Positions 28,145-36,569 of a stretch of DNA of 64,000 bases are shown one piece after another. Position numbers and translations under genes: made by a program. The first letter of the stretch is position 1. Each line of letters begins with the position of its first letter. A model generated the notes under the pieces. The model worked only from the letters and a program-made list of their open reading frames with translations. It had not been told where the DNA came from and searched no databases. Where the stretch lies: NCBI GenBank assembly GCA_023386955.1, contig JAEWIS010000019.1:62001-126000 (forward strand), in the 5' to 3' direction. The stretch comes from Bacillota bacterium (GTDB taxonomy: Bacteria; Bacillota; Bacilli; Paenibacillales; NBRC-103111).

Positions 28145-28894
28145 TTAGCTATGCGATATATCCTTGGCGCATGCGATTCTAAAGCCAAGGTCATCTATCT
28201 TAAAGTCAGGCATGCTTTTCCTTCTCATCGTAGAACCACAGTTGTTTTCAACCTCAGCCCAGCTTCCGCCCCGGAAGACCCTATAGTTGCCATACCGATT
28301 CGTATCATACAGATCCCAGCACCACTCCCACACATTCCCCAGCATATCGTAAAGCCCCCATGGATTAGGAAGCAGCTGCCCGACTTGTTGTGCTGACCCA
28401 TTGGAATTGTTTTGATACCATGCGATTTGATCGATGCTTTCATACCGGTATCCCGTGGTCCCCGCTTTGCACGCATACTGCCATTCAGCGTCCGTTAATA
28501 ATCGAAAGCCATCCGCTTTTTTATTAAATACAGTATTCTCACTTTCATTGGTGATGGTGTAGCACTCCGTTCTGCCAAGCATTCTGGACAATTTGTTGCA
28601 AAAGACAACGGAATCTATCCATGATACCTCCGTAACGGGCAAGTTCTTCATGTGAATTGCTCTTTCTTCTCCATGCATGACAAAATGGTACAGCTGCTGG
28701 GTGACCGGATACTTCATGACGTAGAAAGGGTCTATCGTTTCCGACCATATGACGACCTTCTTATCCGTTCCCCTTCCAGGGTCTGATAACGTGTAATCCG
28801 AACTAAGCCATTTATTCGTATTTATATAATCCCTTAATTCAACGGTCCCACCTTCTATGGGCACCATCATATCCATTATGTTTCCGATAGGCAT
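28145..28894 (-). CDS. SUMF1 (formylglycine-generating enzyme-like) domain protein
   Basis: 249 residues, C-type-lectin-like SUMF1 fold: FYVMKYPVTQQLY, PVTEVSWIDSVVFCNKLS, FRLLTDAEWQYACKAGTTG, NPWGLYDMLGNVWEW and GGSWAEVENNCGSTMRRKS. In catalytic FGEs two cysteines bind copper; here the first is replaced by Glu (GGSWAE where enzymes have GGSFLC) and only the second remains, so sulfatase activation is unlikely. More probably a binding or scaffold protein. 26 bp behind vanZ-like gene, 20 bp before the MalT-like regulator. Confidence 0.85.
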   Translation of the reverse strand: MPIGNIMDMMVPIEGGTVELRDYINTNKWLSSDYTLSDPGRGTDKKVVIWSETIDPFYVMKYPVTQQLYHFVMHGEERAIHMKNLPVTEVSWIDSVVFCNKLSRMLGRTECYTITNESENTVFNKKADGFRLLTDAEWQYACKAGTTGYRYESIDQIAWYQNNSNGSAQQVGQLLPNPWGLYDMLGNVWEWCWDLYDTNRYGNYRVFRGGSWAEVENNCGSTMRRKSMPDFKIDDLGFRIACAKDISHS

Positions 28895-28920
28895 TTTGAT
28901 CTCCGATCACCACCATTTTA

Positions 28921-29856
28921 TCAATTCCAAGCATACTTCATTTCCCTGATTCCCACATCCCACATTTTCATATTCCCATCAAGGGTGATGGTGAGCTCCT
29001 TAGCCCCTTGAAGATAGATAGAGGACGTGCCAAGCTCATCACTTTGATCCTCTGCTGATACAGACAGGTACTCCTGCCCATCGGCGGATATACGCAGACT
29101 CCCGCGAGGTTCCTCTTGATCGGGAATCCCATAGTTCAGGATGAAATAAAGCTCTCTTTTGCCTAGTGAGTACGTGTACGTTACCGTAGTTTTATCCTCG
29201 GCGCTATACACATTAAACTGGGGCTCTACCGTTTGTCCGCTAATTTGGAAGCTGTCCTGCCGGATTCCCTGCGGTGGCGAGCCTTCACTGCTGCTCTGCA
29301 GATCGTTGATTGCCACAAAAGGGGCTAATTCCTTCGTAAACACCTTATCGGCAATCCCCAAGCTCCCCCAAATCCCCATGAACAGGACAAGAGCGGAGAT
29401 GCCCGCTGCCGCTATGTTGGTCCAGAGCTTATTGGTACGAAATCCAATGCGGTATGCCCCGAATCCGATGGCTGCGCCCGATGAATTTTGAATCACATCA
29501 TTGATATCGAAGCTGCCCAGCAAGGTGAGGGCCTGACCGGTTTCCACCACCAGGATAGACAGGATAAATAGGATCATAAACCGAATAAAGCCGGTCCGAT
29601 ATAACAACGGAATCAAGATGCCAAAAGGGATGAAGGCCGCGATGTTTCCCAAGCTTACAGCATCCATCAGCGTAGGATGGAGCAGATCCGATAAACCCGG
29701 CACCCTAAAAAAACCATCCGGCACCCATAAAAAGGTATACCCTGTCCCGCGGTTTATAGTATCCGCTCTTCCGAACGCGAAAAAGATAAAATAAAGAATC
29801 GACACGGTATAGGATAGGGTGAGGGCTAACATAACTTTACGTTGCTTTGTATTCAT
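28921..29856 (-). CDS. VanZ family membrane protein with extracytoplasmic domain
   Basis: 311 residues. Residues about 1-175 are a VanZ domain with four to five membrane helices and the family segments NIAAFIPFGILIPLL and ETGQALTLLGSFDINDVIQNSSGAAIGF. The C-terminal 130 residues form a hydrophilic beta-rich domain resembling carbohydrate-binding-like folds. VanZ proteins can give glycopeptide or lipopeptide tolerance; role here unproven. AAAGGAG precedes ATG 29856; 12 bp behind the MFS gene. Confidence 0.85.
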   Translation of the reverse strand: MNTKQRKVMLALTLSYTVSILYFIFFAFGRADTINRGTGYTFLWVPDGFFRVPGLSDLLHPTLMDAVSLGNIAAFIPFGILIPLLYRTGFIRFMILFILSILVVETGQALTLLGSFDINDVIQNSSGAAIGFGAYRIGFRTNKLWTNIAAAGISALVLFMGIWGSLGIADKVFTKELAPFVAINDLQSSSEGSPPQGIRQDSFQISGQTVEPQFNVYSAEDKTTVTYTYSLGKRELYFILNYGIPDQEEPRGSLRISADGQEYLSVSAEDQSDELGTSSIYLQGAKELTITLDGNMKMWDVGIREMKYAWN

Positions 29857-29868
29857 TATCTTTCTCCT

Positions 29869-31149
29869 TTATCTTTGGGCCAGCTCCTGAATAACAGCTA
29901 TATAATCCTCTGGTTTTATATCGTCAACCTTAGGGATGCGGCGCAGCTGGGGAATAACAAACCAGACTAAAGAAACGGTCAGCATACCTAAGCTTCCTAC
30001 AACAAATGTAATAGAAGGATTCACAATTGTCCCGAGATATCCGCCTAACAAGGATCCTAATGGCATTGCGGAAGCAGAGATGCTGGAGATGAGCGAAAAT
30101 GTCCTTGCTAAAAACCGCTGCGGGATAATCTGTTGTCCAACAGCAGCCATTGTCACTTCCGCTGCGCCCAATGGAACTAACGCCAACGTAAAAATAATAA
30201 TTGATAAAATGCTTGATGGTACAAAAACAGAACTGATCCATAAAAGAGCACTTAAAAAGAAAGAGAACACAACCGTTTTGCCAAACGGCAATATCTTCAA
30301 CAAATTGGATACAAAAGCACCCATTAAAAAACCGGCAGAAAATGCTGCCAGGAAATAACCATAAAGTTCGGGGCCTCCCCGGTCATTCGAATAAGCAGGC
30401 AACACCGCTAATGCTATTCCAAACGAAAAATTAGCAGCAACAGAGCCATAAAAGAATTTCGAAATAATGGAGCCTTTTACAAAGAGATACCCTTCTTTTA
30501 AACTACCCGTATATTGCTTCAACTGAAATTTTATACTTCTGACCTCTTTATTTTTACCTTCATTCTGTTCGAAATCAACCTGATGTGGAATTTTTAATGA
30601 CGAAAATAATAGAAGCGCGATTAAAAAGGTTACGGTATCTACAATATAAAGGGTCATAACACCCATCAAGGCGATCAGGATCCCGCCGAGGCTGGTAGAT
30701 ATAATATCTATTCCTTGATAGGCAAAGGAAAATAATGAATTGGCTTGGACTAATTGATCTTTCTCGACAATTCTGGGCAAGGAAGCCGTTTGCGCAGGGT
30801 AAACAAATTGATTGACAGAGGTAATGATCGGCATGATGACAAGAAGGATAAACACATTCAGAAAACCTGCAGCGTATACCACTAGAATGGATAAAATGAA
30901 AATGAATTGTATTCCCTGTGTGATGACCAGAATTTTTTTTAGCGGATATTTATCGACAACCGGGCCTGTTAGGAACTGAAATAACCGGGGCATCATCGTC
31001 AAAAACCCAGCTAACCCTGTATAAAAAGTAGATCCGCCCAGTTCATACACTAACCACATGGCTGCAATCGTGTATAAGCTATCCCCAATATTGGTTACCA
31101 TTCTTCCAAAGAATAATGTAGTGAAATTAACATTTTTTAAAAGCTTCAT
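29869..31149 (-). CDS. MFS efflux transporter (MefA-like, MFS_3)
   Basis: 426-residue membrane protein with twelve predicted helices. The N-terminus FTTLFFGRMVTNIGDSLYTIAAMWLV and loop TGLAGFLTMMPRLFQFLTGPVVD are typical of the MFS_3 drug-efflux group. ATG 31149 with AGGAGG upstream. First structural gene after an ArsR-type regulator, with a matching palindrome at 31181-31203 immediately upstream, so it is likely repressed by that regulator. Heads the MFS-VanZ-SUMF1-MalT-DUF4386 string. Confidence 0.9.
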   Translation of the reverse strand: MKLLKNVNFTTLFFGRMVTNIGDSLYTIAAMWLVYELGGSTFYTGLAGFLTMMPRLFQFLTGPVVDKYPLKKILVITQGIQFIFILSILVVYAAGFLNVFILLVIMPIITSVNQFVYPAQTASLPRIVEKDQLVQANSLFSFAYQGIDIISTSLGGILIALMGVMTLYIVDTVTFLIALLLFSSLKIPHQVDFEQNEGKNKEVRSIKFQLKQYTGSLKEGYLFVKGSIISKFFYGSVAANFSFGIALAVLPAYSNDRGGPELYGYFLAAFSAGFLMGAFVSNLLKILPFGKTVVFSFFLSALLWISSVFVPSSILSIIIFTLALVPLGAAEVTMAAVGQQIIPQRFLARTFSLISSISASAMPLGSLLGGYLGTIVNPSITFVVGSLGMLTVSLVWFVIPQLRRIPKVDDIKPEDYIAVIQELAQR

Positions 31150-31180
31150 TCTTGTTCCTCCTATATATTTAATTTATTTT

Positions 31181-31203
31181 ACCGAGTAAAAATATTTAAC
31201 CGT
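31181..31203. promoter_or_regulatory. probable ArsR operator upstream of the MFS gene
   Basis: Imperfect inverted repeat: left arm ACCGAGTAAAA, right arm TATTTAACCGT, very similar to the perfect-armed copy at 31821-31842 in front of the regulator gene. Confidence 0.65.
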
Positions 31204-31217
31204 TGTGGCAAAAAAAA

Positions 31218-31805
31218 TTAGTCTTTTAGTCTAAAAAATGGGTCTTTAATTTCAAAGCCGAAGTTTCCAAAATAATACCATTTGGCGTTTGGATCGTCTT
31301 GACTTGTTTTTTCTACTTCATCTAATTCCGTGTATAAGTCATTTATTTTTTGGGATATGAAATCGAACTTCTCTTTTGTGAGCTTCATCTCGCTTTGAAT
31401 CATGATAGGAACCAAAGAATTAAAATCGTAAAAGGCATGATCCGGGGCGTTGATCAGTCGTTCCTTTACTCGGTCCATCGTGTTTAATAGGGCTACTCTA
31501 TTGGCCGAACTAATTTCTTCCGCATAAGGAAACAGGTTTTCCCCTGGCAGATAAGATTTGGCAACGGCTCTGTAGAATTTCTGAATAATCCCGTTTTTCT
31601 CTTCTGTCCTCTTTAACTCAATGAAACCGACCTTCTCCAGCGCCTTTAGATGATAGTGAATGTTCGCACGGGAAATATCCAACACCTCAGATATGTGTTG
31701 ACCCGTATGCTCTTTTTCAATTAATAACATCAGGATTTTCACTCGCAGAGGATCACTAATGATCTTTAATTGATCCCTGTTTGTAATCAGCATTACTTGT
31801 TCCAT
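31218..31805 (-). CDS. ArsR-family HTH regulator
   Basis: 195 residues from ATG 31805 (GGAG nine bases upstream; a longer frame is rejected). Winged helix at about 10-80: QLKIISDPLRVKILMLLI, then HISEVLDISRANIHYHLKALEKVGFIEL, the ArsR helix-turn-helix. Lacks the ArsR metal cysteines, so it probably senses an organic ligand through its helical C-terminus. Palindromes of the same sequence precede it and the MFS gene, indicating self-regulation and control of the downstream cluster. Confidence 0.87.
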   Translation of the reverse strand: MEQVMLITNRDQLKIISDPLRVKILMLLIEKEHTGQHISEVLDISRANIHYHLKALEKVGFIELKRTEEKNGIIQKFYRAVAKSYLPGENLFPYAEEISSANRVALLNTMDRVKERLINAPDHAFYDFNSLVPIMIQSEMKLTKEKFDFISQKINDLYTELDEVEKTSQDDPNAKWYYFGNFGFEIKDPFFRLKD

Positions 31806-31820
31806 TTTATATTTCTCCAG

Positions 31821-31842
31821 ACGGTAAAATTTATTTAACCGT
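31821..31842. promoter_or_regulatory. probable autoregulatory ArsR operator
   Basis: Inverted repeat with arms ACGGTAAAAT and ATTTAACCGT (one mismatched pair) 16 bases upstream of the regulator start. Matches the site at 31181-31203. Confidence 0.65.
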
Positions 31843-31898
31843 ATTATATCACGGTGGTAAGAAATGTCTAGCTCTGATCTTTCCGTCCACAACTAAGA

Positions 31899-31918
31899 GC
31901 CATCCCATAGGATGGCCC
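31899..31918 (-). terminator. hairpin after the AraC-type gene
   Basis: GCCATCC-CATA-GGATGGC, seven pairs, 26 bases after the AraC stop. A run of five T lies on the plus-strand side, the minus side has CTTAG only. Confidence 0.5.
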
Positions 31919-31943
31919 GTATTTTTACCTATCCATATAATCC

Positions 31944-32792
31944 TTACTTTTTCCTGACGGGAATCCATATCTCCCCAGTGGTATTCTCGACCATGCCGTA
32001 ATACATTTCCAAACAGGGCCCCTCCACCTGCTCGTAGTCCGATGTCGGAAACCACTCGGTATAGATGCGTCTCCATAGCTTTTGCAAATCACATTGCGGC
32101 TCCGGGAAGATGGCCCAGGTTGATGCCGGAATCGAAAGAGTGGTAAACCTCTCCGGAATTTCAAGCCCTTTGGGCAAATGGTAGCCGATCATATACTTGA
32201 ACGATTCTTTGGTATGATCAAATAAGGCAGCATGCAGGTTGGTATCACTAAAACGACCTAAAGTCCCGTTCAAAACATCAACACTGCCATCATCATCACA
32301 TTGTTTGCGGAACTGGGGTACTTCCCGAAATGCTGCTTCCATGCTCTGGCTCATTACACCATATACACCGAACAGCTCAAAAGACCCTCTTGGTTCAATC
32401 CGGTACTCCATCTCGACATCCCCTTTAATTGAGATATGGAAGGACATCCGGGGATAGGCCTTCAGAGAAACGCCCGTATCGCGCGCAGATACCGGCATCA
32501 CCCCATGGAGATTCTTAAACGCCCGTGCAAACGCCTCCGGCGAATCATATCCGTATTTCACCGCGACATCAATCACCTTCGCCTTGGTCGTCTGCAGCTC
32601 AAACGCCGCCAACGTCAACCGTCTGCGCCGGATATACTCCGACAAGGTGATTCCCGTAATAAACGGAAACATACGTTGAAAATGATACGTAGAGCAGCAG
32701 GCCAGCTGCGCTATTTTCTCATAGGAGATATCATCATCCAGGTTTGCCTCGATGTACTCCATAACGCTGTTCATTCTCTCCAACCAGTCCAT
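31944..32792 (-). CDS. AraC family regulator with GyrI-like effector domain
   Basis: 282 residues from ATG 32792 (GGGAGGG upstream). Two HTH units at about 8-105 (ISYEKIAQLACCSTYHFQRMF and VIDVAVKYGYDSPEAFARAFKNLHGVMP), then a GyrI-like small-molecule-binding domain from residue 125 ending in EMYYGMVENTTGEIWIPV. This architecture is that of Rob/SoxS-like multidrug sensors in Gram-positives. No divergent partner; targets unknown. Confidence 0.9.
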   Translation of the reverse strand: MDWLERMNSVMEYIEANLDDDISYEKIAQLACCSTYHFQRMFPFITGITLSEYIRRRRLTLAAFELQTTKAKVIDVAVKYGYDSPEAFARAFKNLHGVMPVSARDTGVSLKAYPRMSFHISIKGDVEMEYRIEPRGSFELFGVYGVMSQSMEAAFREVPQFRKQCDDDGSVDVLNGTLGRFSDTNLHAALFDHTKESFKYMIGYHLPKGLEIPERFTTLSIPASTWAIFPEPQCDLQKLWRRIYTEWFPTSDYEQVEGPCLEMYYGMVENTTGEIWIPVRKK

Positions 32793-32888
32793 CGGATTCC
32801 CTCCCTTCGAGATCAATTGTATTGCAGACAGAGAATAAGGGCCTTGCATTTGCTGCACGAAAAAGTCATTCCTGCGCCTTAGAAGAAC

Positions 32889-33125
32889 CTAGGTCCATGC
32901 CCAAAAGAAGCCGTCCCGGTCCCAGGCAATTCGGCCGCCATGGAGCTTGCGGAAAGCCTTTTTCACTTCTTTGGACAACGACGCATTTCCATTCTCATTC
33001 ACGAATACGAATTGCTCACCAAAATTGGTCTTCACATATTCAATCGCATCGGCCTGGTATAGGGATCCCCTAAACCTTATTTCCTTGACCATCCATTCCG
33101 ACACTTGCTCCGCGGTTACTTCCAT
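32889..33125 (-). CDS. small protein, DUF6953-like
   Basis: 78 residues with AAAGGAG before the ATG. The pattern E-W-M-V-x-E near residue 10, FVFVNENGNASLSK and WDRDGFFW at the C-terminus recall the DUF6953 family of small soluble proteins. No function known. Monocistronic, upstream of an AraC-type gene by 96 bp. Confidence 0.65.
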   Translation of the reverse strand: MEVTAEQVSEWMVKEIRFRGSLYQADAIEYVKTNFGEQFVFVNENGNASLSKEVKKAFRKLHGGRIAWDRDGFFWAWT

Positions 33126-33452
33126 AAGTTTATTCTCCTTTATACTCGTGGGGCTGTTTTCTTCACATTCAATAAGATTTTACATGGATAAGCTTCATAA
33201 TATAAGCCCTATTACACTAAAAGTGGTAACAGAATGAGCAAATACGACGTAGCCATGAAGCTGATGGGCCCATAATGACGAAAACCTTAACATATAGCTG
33301 CTGCGTATTTGCCTGACAAGAAACCTATGGGATGACGCCCACACGGTGCTTAGAAATAAGAGTGTTTTTTTCTTCGAGACAGCTAATTAAACAGTCTAAG
33401 GTGGTTTCTATATTTACATACATTGTTTCAAAGGTAGTTTCTAACAGAATCA
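33126..33452. other. gene-poor interval with one stable hairpin
   Basis: 327 bp without a convincing coding frame. It contains a hairpin with arms GCAAATACG (33238-33246) and CGTATTTGC (33304-33312), extended by AGC / GCT, and a run of seven T at about 33365-33371 on the plus strand. No known RNA family was recognised. Confidence 0.4.
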
Positions 33453-34256
33453 CTATTTCCCTTTACGCCCAATGTACATGAGATGCTCCGCAAGACTTAG
33501 GAATTCCTCACGCTCACATACTTGCTCGGCTAAGTCAATCCAAGCCGACACGACTTTCGGGTCCTGGTTAAGCAAATCTGCCTCTCTTAAGTACAAGAAG
33601 CTCTCACAATTAAGTAGATGCAGCTTCTCCAAACAGAATGATTGAAAAAAAGGAAGCACGTCTTTGGGTCGAATGAAAAAATTTTCTGAGAATCCCCGAC
33701 CAATATAGCTTACATCGTCAACAACTGTATTGATCTGGGAACGCATCTCTTCATTCAGAATTAATCTCGGATCTCTGATAAGATAGTCCCACACAAAAGA
33801 GTAAGAAGAAACAAAGGATACAAATAACGTACCGTTTGGCTTCAATTTCTTCAAACATTGATTAACTGTTATTACCCTGTCGCTTTCATCTTGCAAATGA
33901 TACATAGGACCCATGCAAAGAACATGATCGTAGAATTCATCTTCAAGAGATGATAAATCCCGACAATCGGCACGCAAAGCTTCCAGAGGTAATCCAAGCT
34001 CCTTCGCCTTATTAAGAGCAAAGTCTACGTTGTTCTGGGAGAGATCGGCTAAAGTCACTTGGCAGCCCCTTTTCGAAAGATAAAGTGAGTATTTTCCCGG
34101 CCCCCCTCCAAGATCCAGTACCTTGTCATGCGGTTTGACATGCCGAGTCATAAAACGTTTGCTAATCTCAAATTCAACTTGGTGTCGTTCAAGACGATTC
34201 CACTCGTAGTTTACAGTTTCATCATAAAATTTTCTTACGATTTCTACTCTGTCCAT
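33453..34256 (-). CDS. class I SAM-dependent methyltransferase under T-box control
   Basis: 267 residues. The SAM-binding glycine-rich motif is VLDLGGGPGKYSLYL near residue 47-61; the acidic residue of motif II is in VTLADLSQNN, and motif IV reads DHVLCMGPMYHL. This resembles UbiE/Tam-like small-molecule methyltransferases; no RNA- or DNA-binding domain is visible, so the substrate is unknown. ATG 34256 has GAGGAGATG upstream. The gene begins 48 bp after the terminator of a T-box leader, so expression should respond to the charging state of a tRNA. Monocistronic. Confidence 0.88.
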   Translation of the reverse strand: MDRVEIVRKFYDETVNYEWNRLERHQVEFEISKRFMTRHVKPHDKVLDLGGGPGKYSLYLSKRGCQVTLADLSQNNVDFALNKAKELGLPLEALRADCRDLSSLEDEFYDHVLCMGPMYHLQDESDRVITVNQCLKKLKPNGTLFVSFVSSYSFVWDYLIRDPRLILNEEMRSQINTVVDDVSYIGRGFSENFFIRPKDVLPFFQSFCLEKLHLLNCESFLYLREADLLNQDPKVVSAWIDLAEQVCEREEFLSLAEHLMYIGRKGK

Positions 34257-34303
34257 AGTTCATCTCCTCAGGTCTGAATTTAACCACTCATTCACCTAAA
34301 GCA

Positions 34304-34606
34304 AATAAAAAAATCCCACCCCCAAGACTGTTAGTCTCAGGGACGAGATTTGAATTCCTCGTGGTACCACCCAGGTTTGCCGATAGGTCTCCGTATCAGC
34401 CTCTTCAAGTACGACATTCCTTAGAATGCTTATACTCTAGCTCTGTAACAGGAGCTCCTGTCACACCATCCCCACAAAACATGTGGTTCCAATGTGCGGC
34501 TCAGAGGCTTTTTTCGATACTGAACGCTTTGCCCCTTTTCAGCTACCAGAGCTCTCTGTAAAAGAATTCATGTATTTACTGTCCTCATCATTGCCCTTTT
34601 GTATTG
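34304..34606 (-). promoter_or_regulatory. T-box riboswitch leader (specifier read as AAA, Lys)
   Basis: Order on the minus strand: stem I base GATGAGGACAGTAA (34590-34577), AGAGAG (34556-34551) and distal loop GGTAGCTGAAAA, specifier strand GTATCGAAAAAAGCCTC (34520-34504), T-box word GGGTGGTACCACG (34370-34358), then hairpin CCC-TGAGACT-AAC-AGTCT-TGGGG and TTTTTTT. By alignment with the B. subtilis glyQS leader (GAAA-NNN-purine-stem) the specifier is AAA. TGGT in the T-box would pair with an ACCA tRNA end. Confidence 0.9.
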
Positions 34607-34611
34607 GAAAT

Positions 34612-34641
34612 ATATTACCAAATGAACTGGCTGATTGTAAA
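34612..34641 (-). promoter_or_regulatory. promoter of the T-box leader
   Basis: TTTACA (34641-34636), 18 bases, TAATAT (34617-34612). Start of transcription expected near 34605, just before stem I of the T-box. Confidence 0.6.
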
Positions 34642-34716
34642 GAACAAATTACAATAGCGAAAACGGTTCTTAGAAGGGACTCGAAAATCCGGGTTAGATT
34701 GCATTAAGTCCCTCAC

Positions 34717-35487
34717 TCACAAATGCGACCCGCCCGTCGCGTCCAGCATTTGTCCCGTTACCCATCGTCCGTCCGGCGATGCCACAAACGCAACAACATC
34801 TGCAATATCCGAGGGTTCACCTACACGCCCAAGTGCAGACATTCCTTCGGCATTTTTGCGGCCCTCCGGCGTATGCAGCCACGAGGCGTTAATGTCCGTA
34901 TCGACGATGCCGGGCATAACCGCATTCACGGTGATCCCCCGCGGGCCCAGAAGCTGAGCGAGGTGCAGGGTGAAGGTATTGAGGGCACCTTTGGTTAGAT
35001 TGTAGGCCATAATATGCGGGAAGGCAATCCGGGTCACGCCGGATGAAATATTGATAATCCGGCCGCCGTCCCGCAAACGCCCCAGTGATTGCTGAACCAG
35101 AAAAAACGGCGCCTTCACGTTGACCGCGATCAGCTGATCGAATTCCTCTTCCTGTGTCTCTTCGAATGGCGAGGATGTGCCGATTCCAGCATTGTTAACC
35201 AGGATATCAAATTGGTTGCTGCCTAACCGGAGGTTAAGCTCCTTTTCCAACCCTTCAAGAAACTGGCCAACACCGTCCAAGGATTCCAAGTTTGCCCCAA
35301 TCGCAAAGGCTGTTCCACCTGCCGCCTCAATCATGGAGACGGTCTCATCCGCCGCATCCCTCCGAACACCATAATGTACCGCAACAAGCGCTCCCTCGGC
35401 TGCGAGGCGCAGCGCAATCCCCCTCCCAATCCCCCGGCTGGCTCCTGTTACAACGGCAACTTTGCCTTCCAAACGTTTGTTTATCAT
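34717..35487 (-). CDS. SDR family oxidoreductase
   Basis: 256 residues from ATG 35487 (AAGGAG upstream). NAD(P)-binding TGASRGIGRG near residue 14-23, NNAG near 95, catalytic Ser in INISSG and the Y-x-x-x-K as YNLTK. C-terminal VTGQMLDATGG is typical of 3-oxoacyl-ACP-reductase-like classical SDRs. Follows the MerR/GyrI gene on the same strand by 84 bp, and may be its target. Substrate unknown. Confidence 0.88.
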   Translation of the reverse strand: MINKRLEGKVAVVTGASRGIGRGIALRLAAEGALVAVHYGVRRDAADETVSMIEAAGGTAFAIGANLESLDGVGQFLEGLEKELNLRLGSNQFDILVNNAGIGTSSPFEETQEEEFDQLIAVNVKAPFFLVQQSLGRLRDGGRIINISSGVTRIAFPHIMAYNLTKGALNTFTLHLAQLLGPRGITVNAVMPGIVDTDINASWLHTPEGRKNAEGMSALGRVGEPSDIADVVAFVASPDGRWVTGQMLDATGGSHL

Positions 35488-35571
35488 ACAGATCCACTCC
35501 TTATCCATTGGTAGATACCATGATAAACCCTCCCCTATGGAGGAGGGTCAAGTGGGTTCCGATACTATTCT

Positions 35572-36393
35572 TTAAGCCCGTTCGATGGGCAAGATCATCT
35601 CCGCCATCCGAAGCTGTCCATAGATATCCTTGTCTGGCGTGAGGTACACCTCCCGGACCGGGATTGACTCCAGCTGTCGGTAGCCTTCTTGAGTGGCCCA
35701 TAACCGCAGCATCTCATTTGCCTTGCAGCTGTTCTGATACGGATCGCATCGATGGGTATACACGATTGCGTCCTTCAACCCTGGCAGCTGATAAATCTTC
35801 ACACTTTCGCTAGCAGGGATCACCTTGGAGACCGGAATAGTTACCTCGATGTCCGAAGGCTCATCATCAGAATCAGCCATCCTGTGCTGTATGATGGTCA
35901 ACTCCCGATCCGAATCCTCTCCCTGTGAGCGGACATACTGCTTCAACTCATCGAGCAAGAGACAGAGCTGGCCTTTTGGCAACATCCGGCGCACGGAAGC
36001 TACGAGAGCCGGCTCCACGCTTCGCAGCGAGAACTTCCCTGCCTCCGCATCCCTATGCTTTTCCATCCATACAAGCCGTTCATCAATCTCTTCAAGCTGC
36101 CGCTGTGCCTTCTGGATCTGGGACTCCAGCTCGTTCCGCTTCTCCAGCAGCGTACGTTCCGCTTCCGTCAGGGAAACCGCGCCGGTCAAGAGTGGCCGCA
36201 TCATCTCCAGTGTCAATCCCTGCTCCTTGAACCCTTCGATACGGCGAATGGTCAGCAGCTGATCGGCTGTATAGTACCGATATCCCGAATTCTCCTCTAC
36301 ATAAGCAGGCTTTAGCAGGCCCAGCTCATCATAGTGACGCAGAGTTTTGACCGTCATCCCGCTCAGTTTCGCGAACGCCCCAATCTTAATCAT
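35572..36393 (-). CDS. MerR family regulator with GyrI-like effector domain
   Basis: 273 residues: MerR HTH (IGAFAKLSGMTVKTLRHYDELGLL) at 3-30, the NSGYRYYT wing, a coiled coil at about 75-110, and a GyrI-like ligand domain to the end. Similar in layout to BmrR, which activates efflux on binding lipophilic cations. Upstream of an SDR gene on the same strand. Confidence 0.9.
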   Translation of the reverse strand: MIKIGAFAKLSGMTVKTLRHYDELGLLKPAYVEENSGYRYYTADQLLTIRRIEGFKEQGLTLEMMRPLLTGAVSLTEAERTLLEKRNELESQIQKAQRQLEEIDERLVWMEKHRDAEAGKFSLRSVEPALVASVRRMLPKGQLCLLLDELKQYVRSQGEDSDRELTIIQHRMADSDDEPSDIEVTIPVSKVIPASESVKIYQLPGLKDAIVYTHRCDPYQNSCKANEMLRLWATQEGYRQLESIPVREVYLTPDKDIYGQLRMAEMILPIERA

Positions 36394-36569
36394 CCTGATC
36401 CCTCACTTGGCTGACCCTTTATGTTCATTATATCTGAAAAAGATAAATGCAGCGTAATTCCATACTACAGCTCACGCGCTGTCGGTAATGGCAGGTTTGG
36501 TATTTATGGAACTTTTTCCAAACCACGAACGTCTAATGGAGAAATGAAACGAGAAATGGGGAGGCAATA

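Noticed and set aside
32889..33125. Small protein as an antisense artefact
   Set aside because: Kept as a gene: it has a good AAAGGAG site and a family-like pattern, while the overlapping plus-strand frame has neither.
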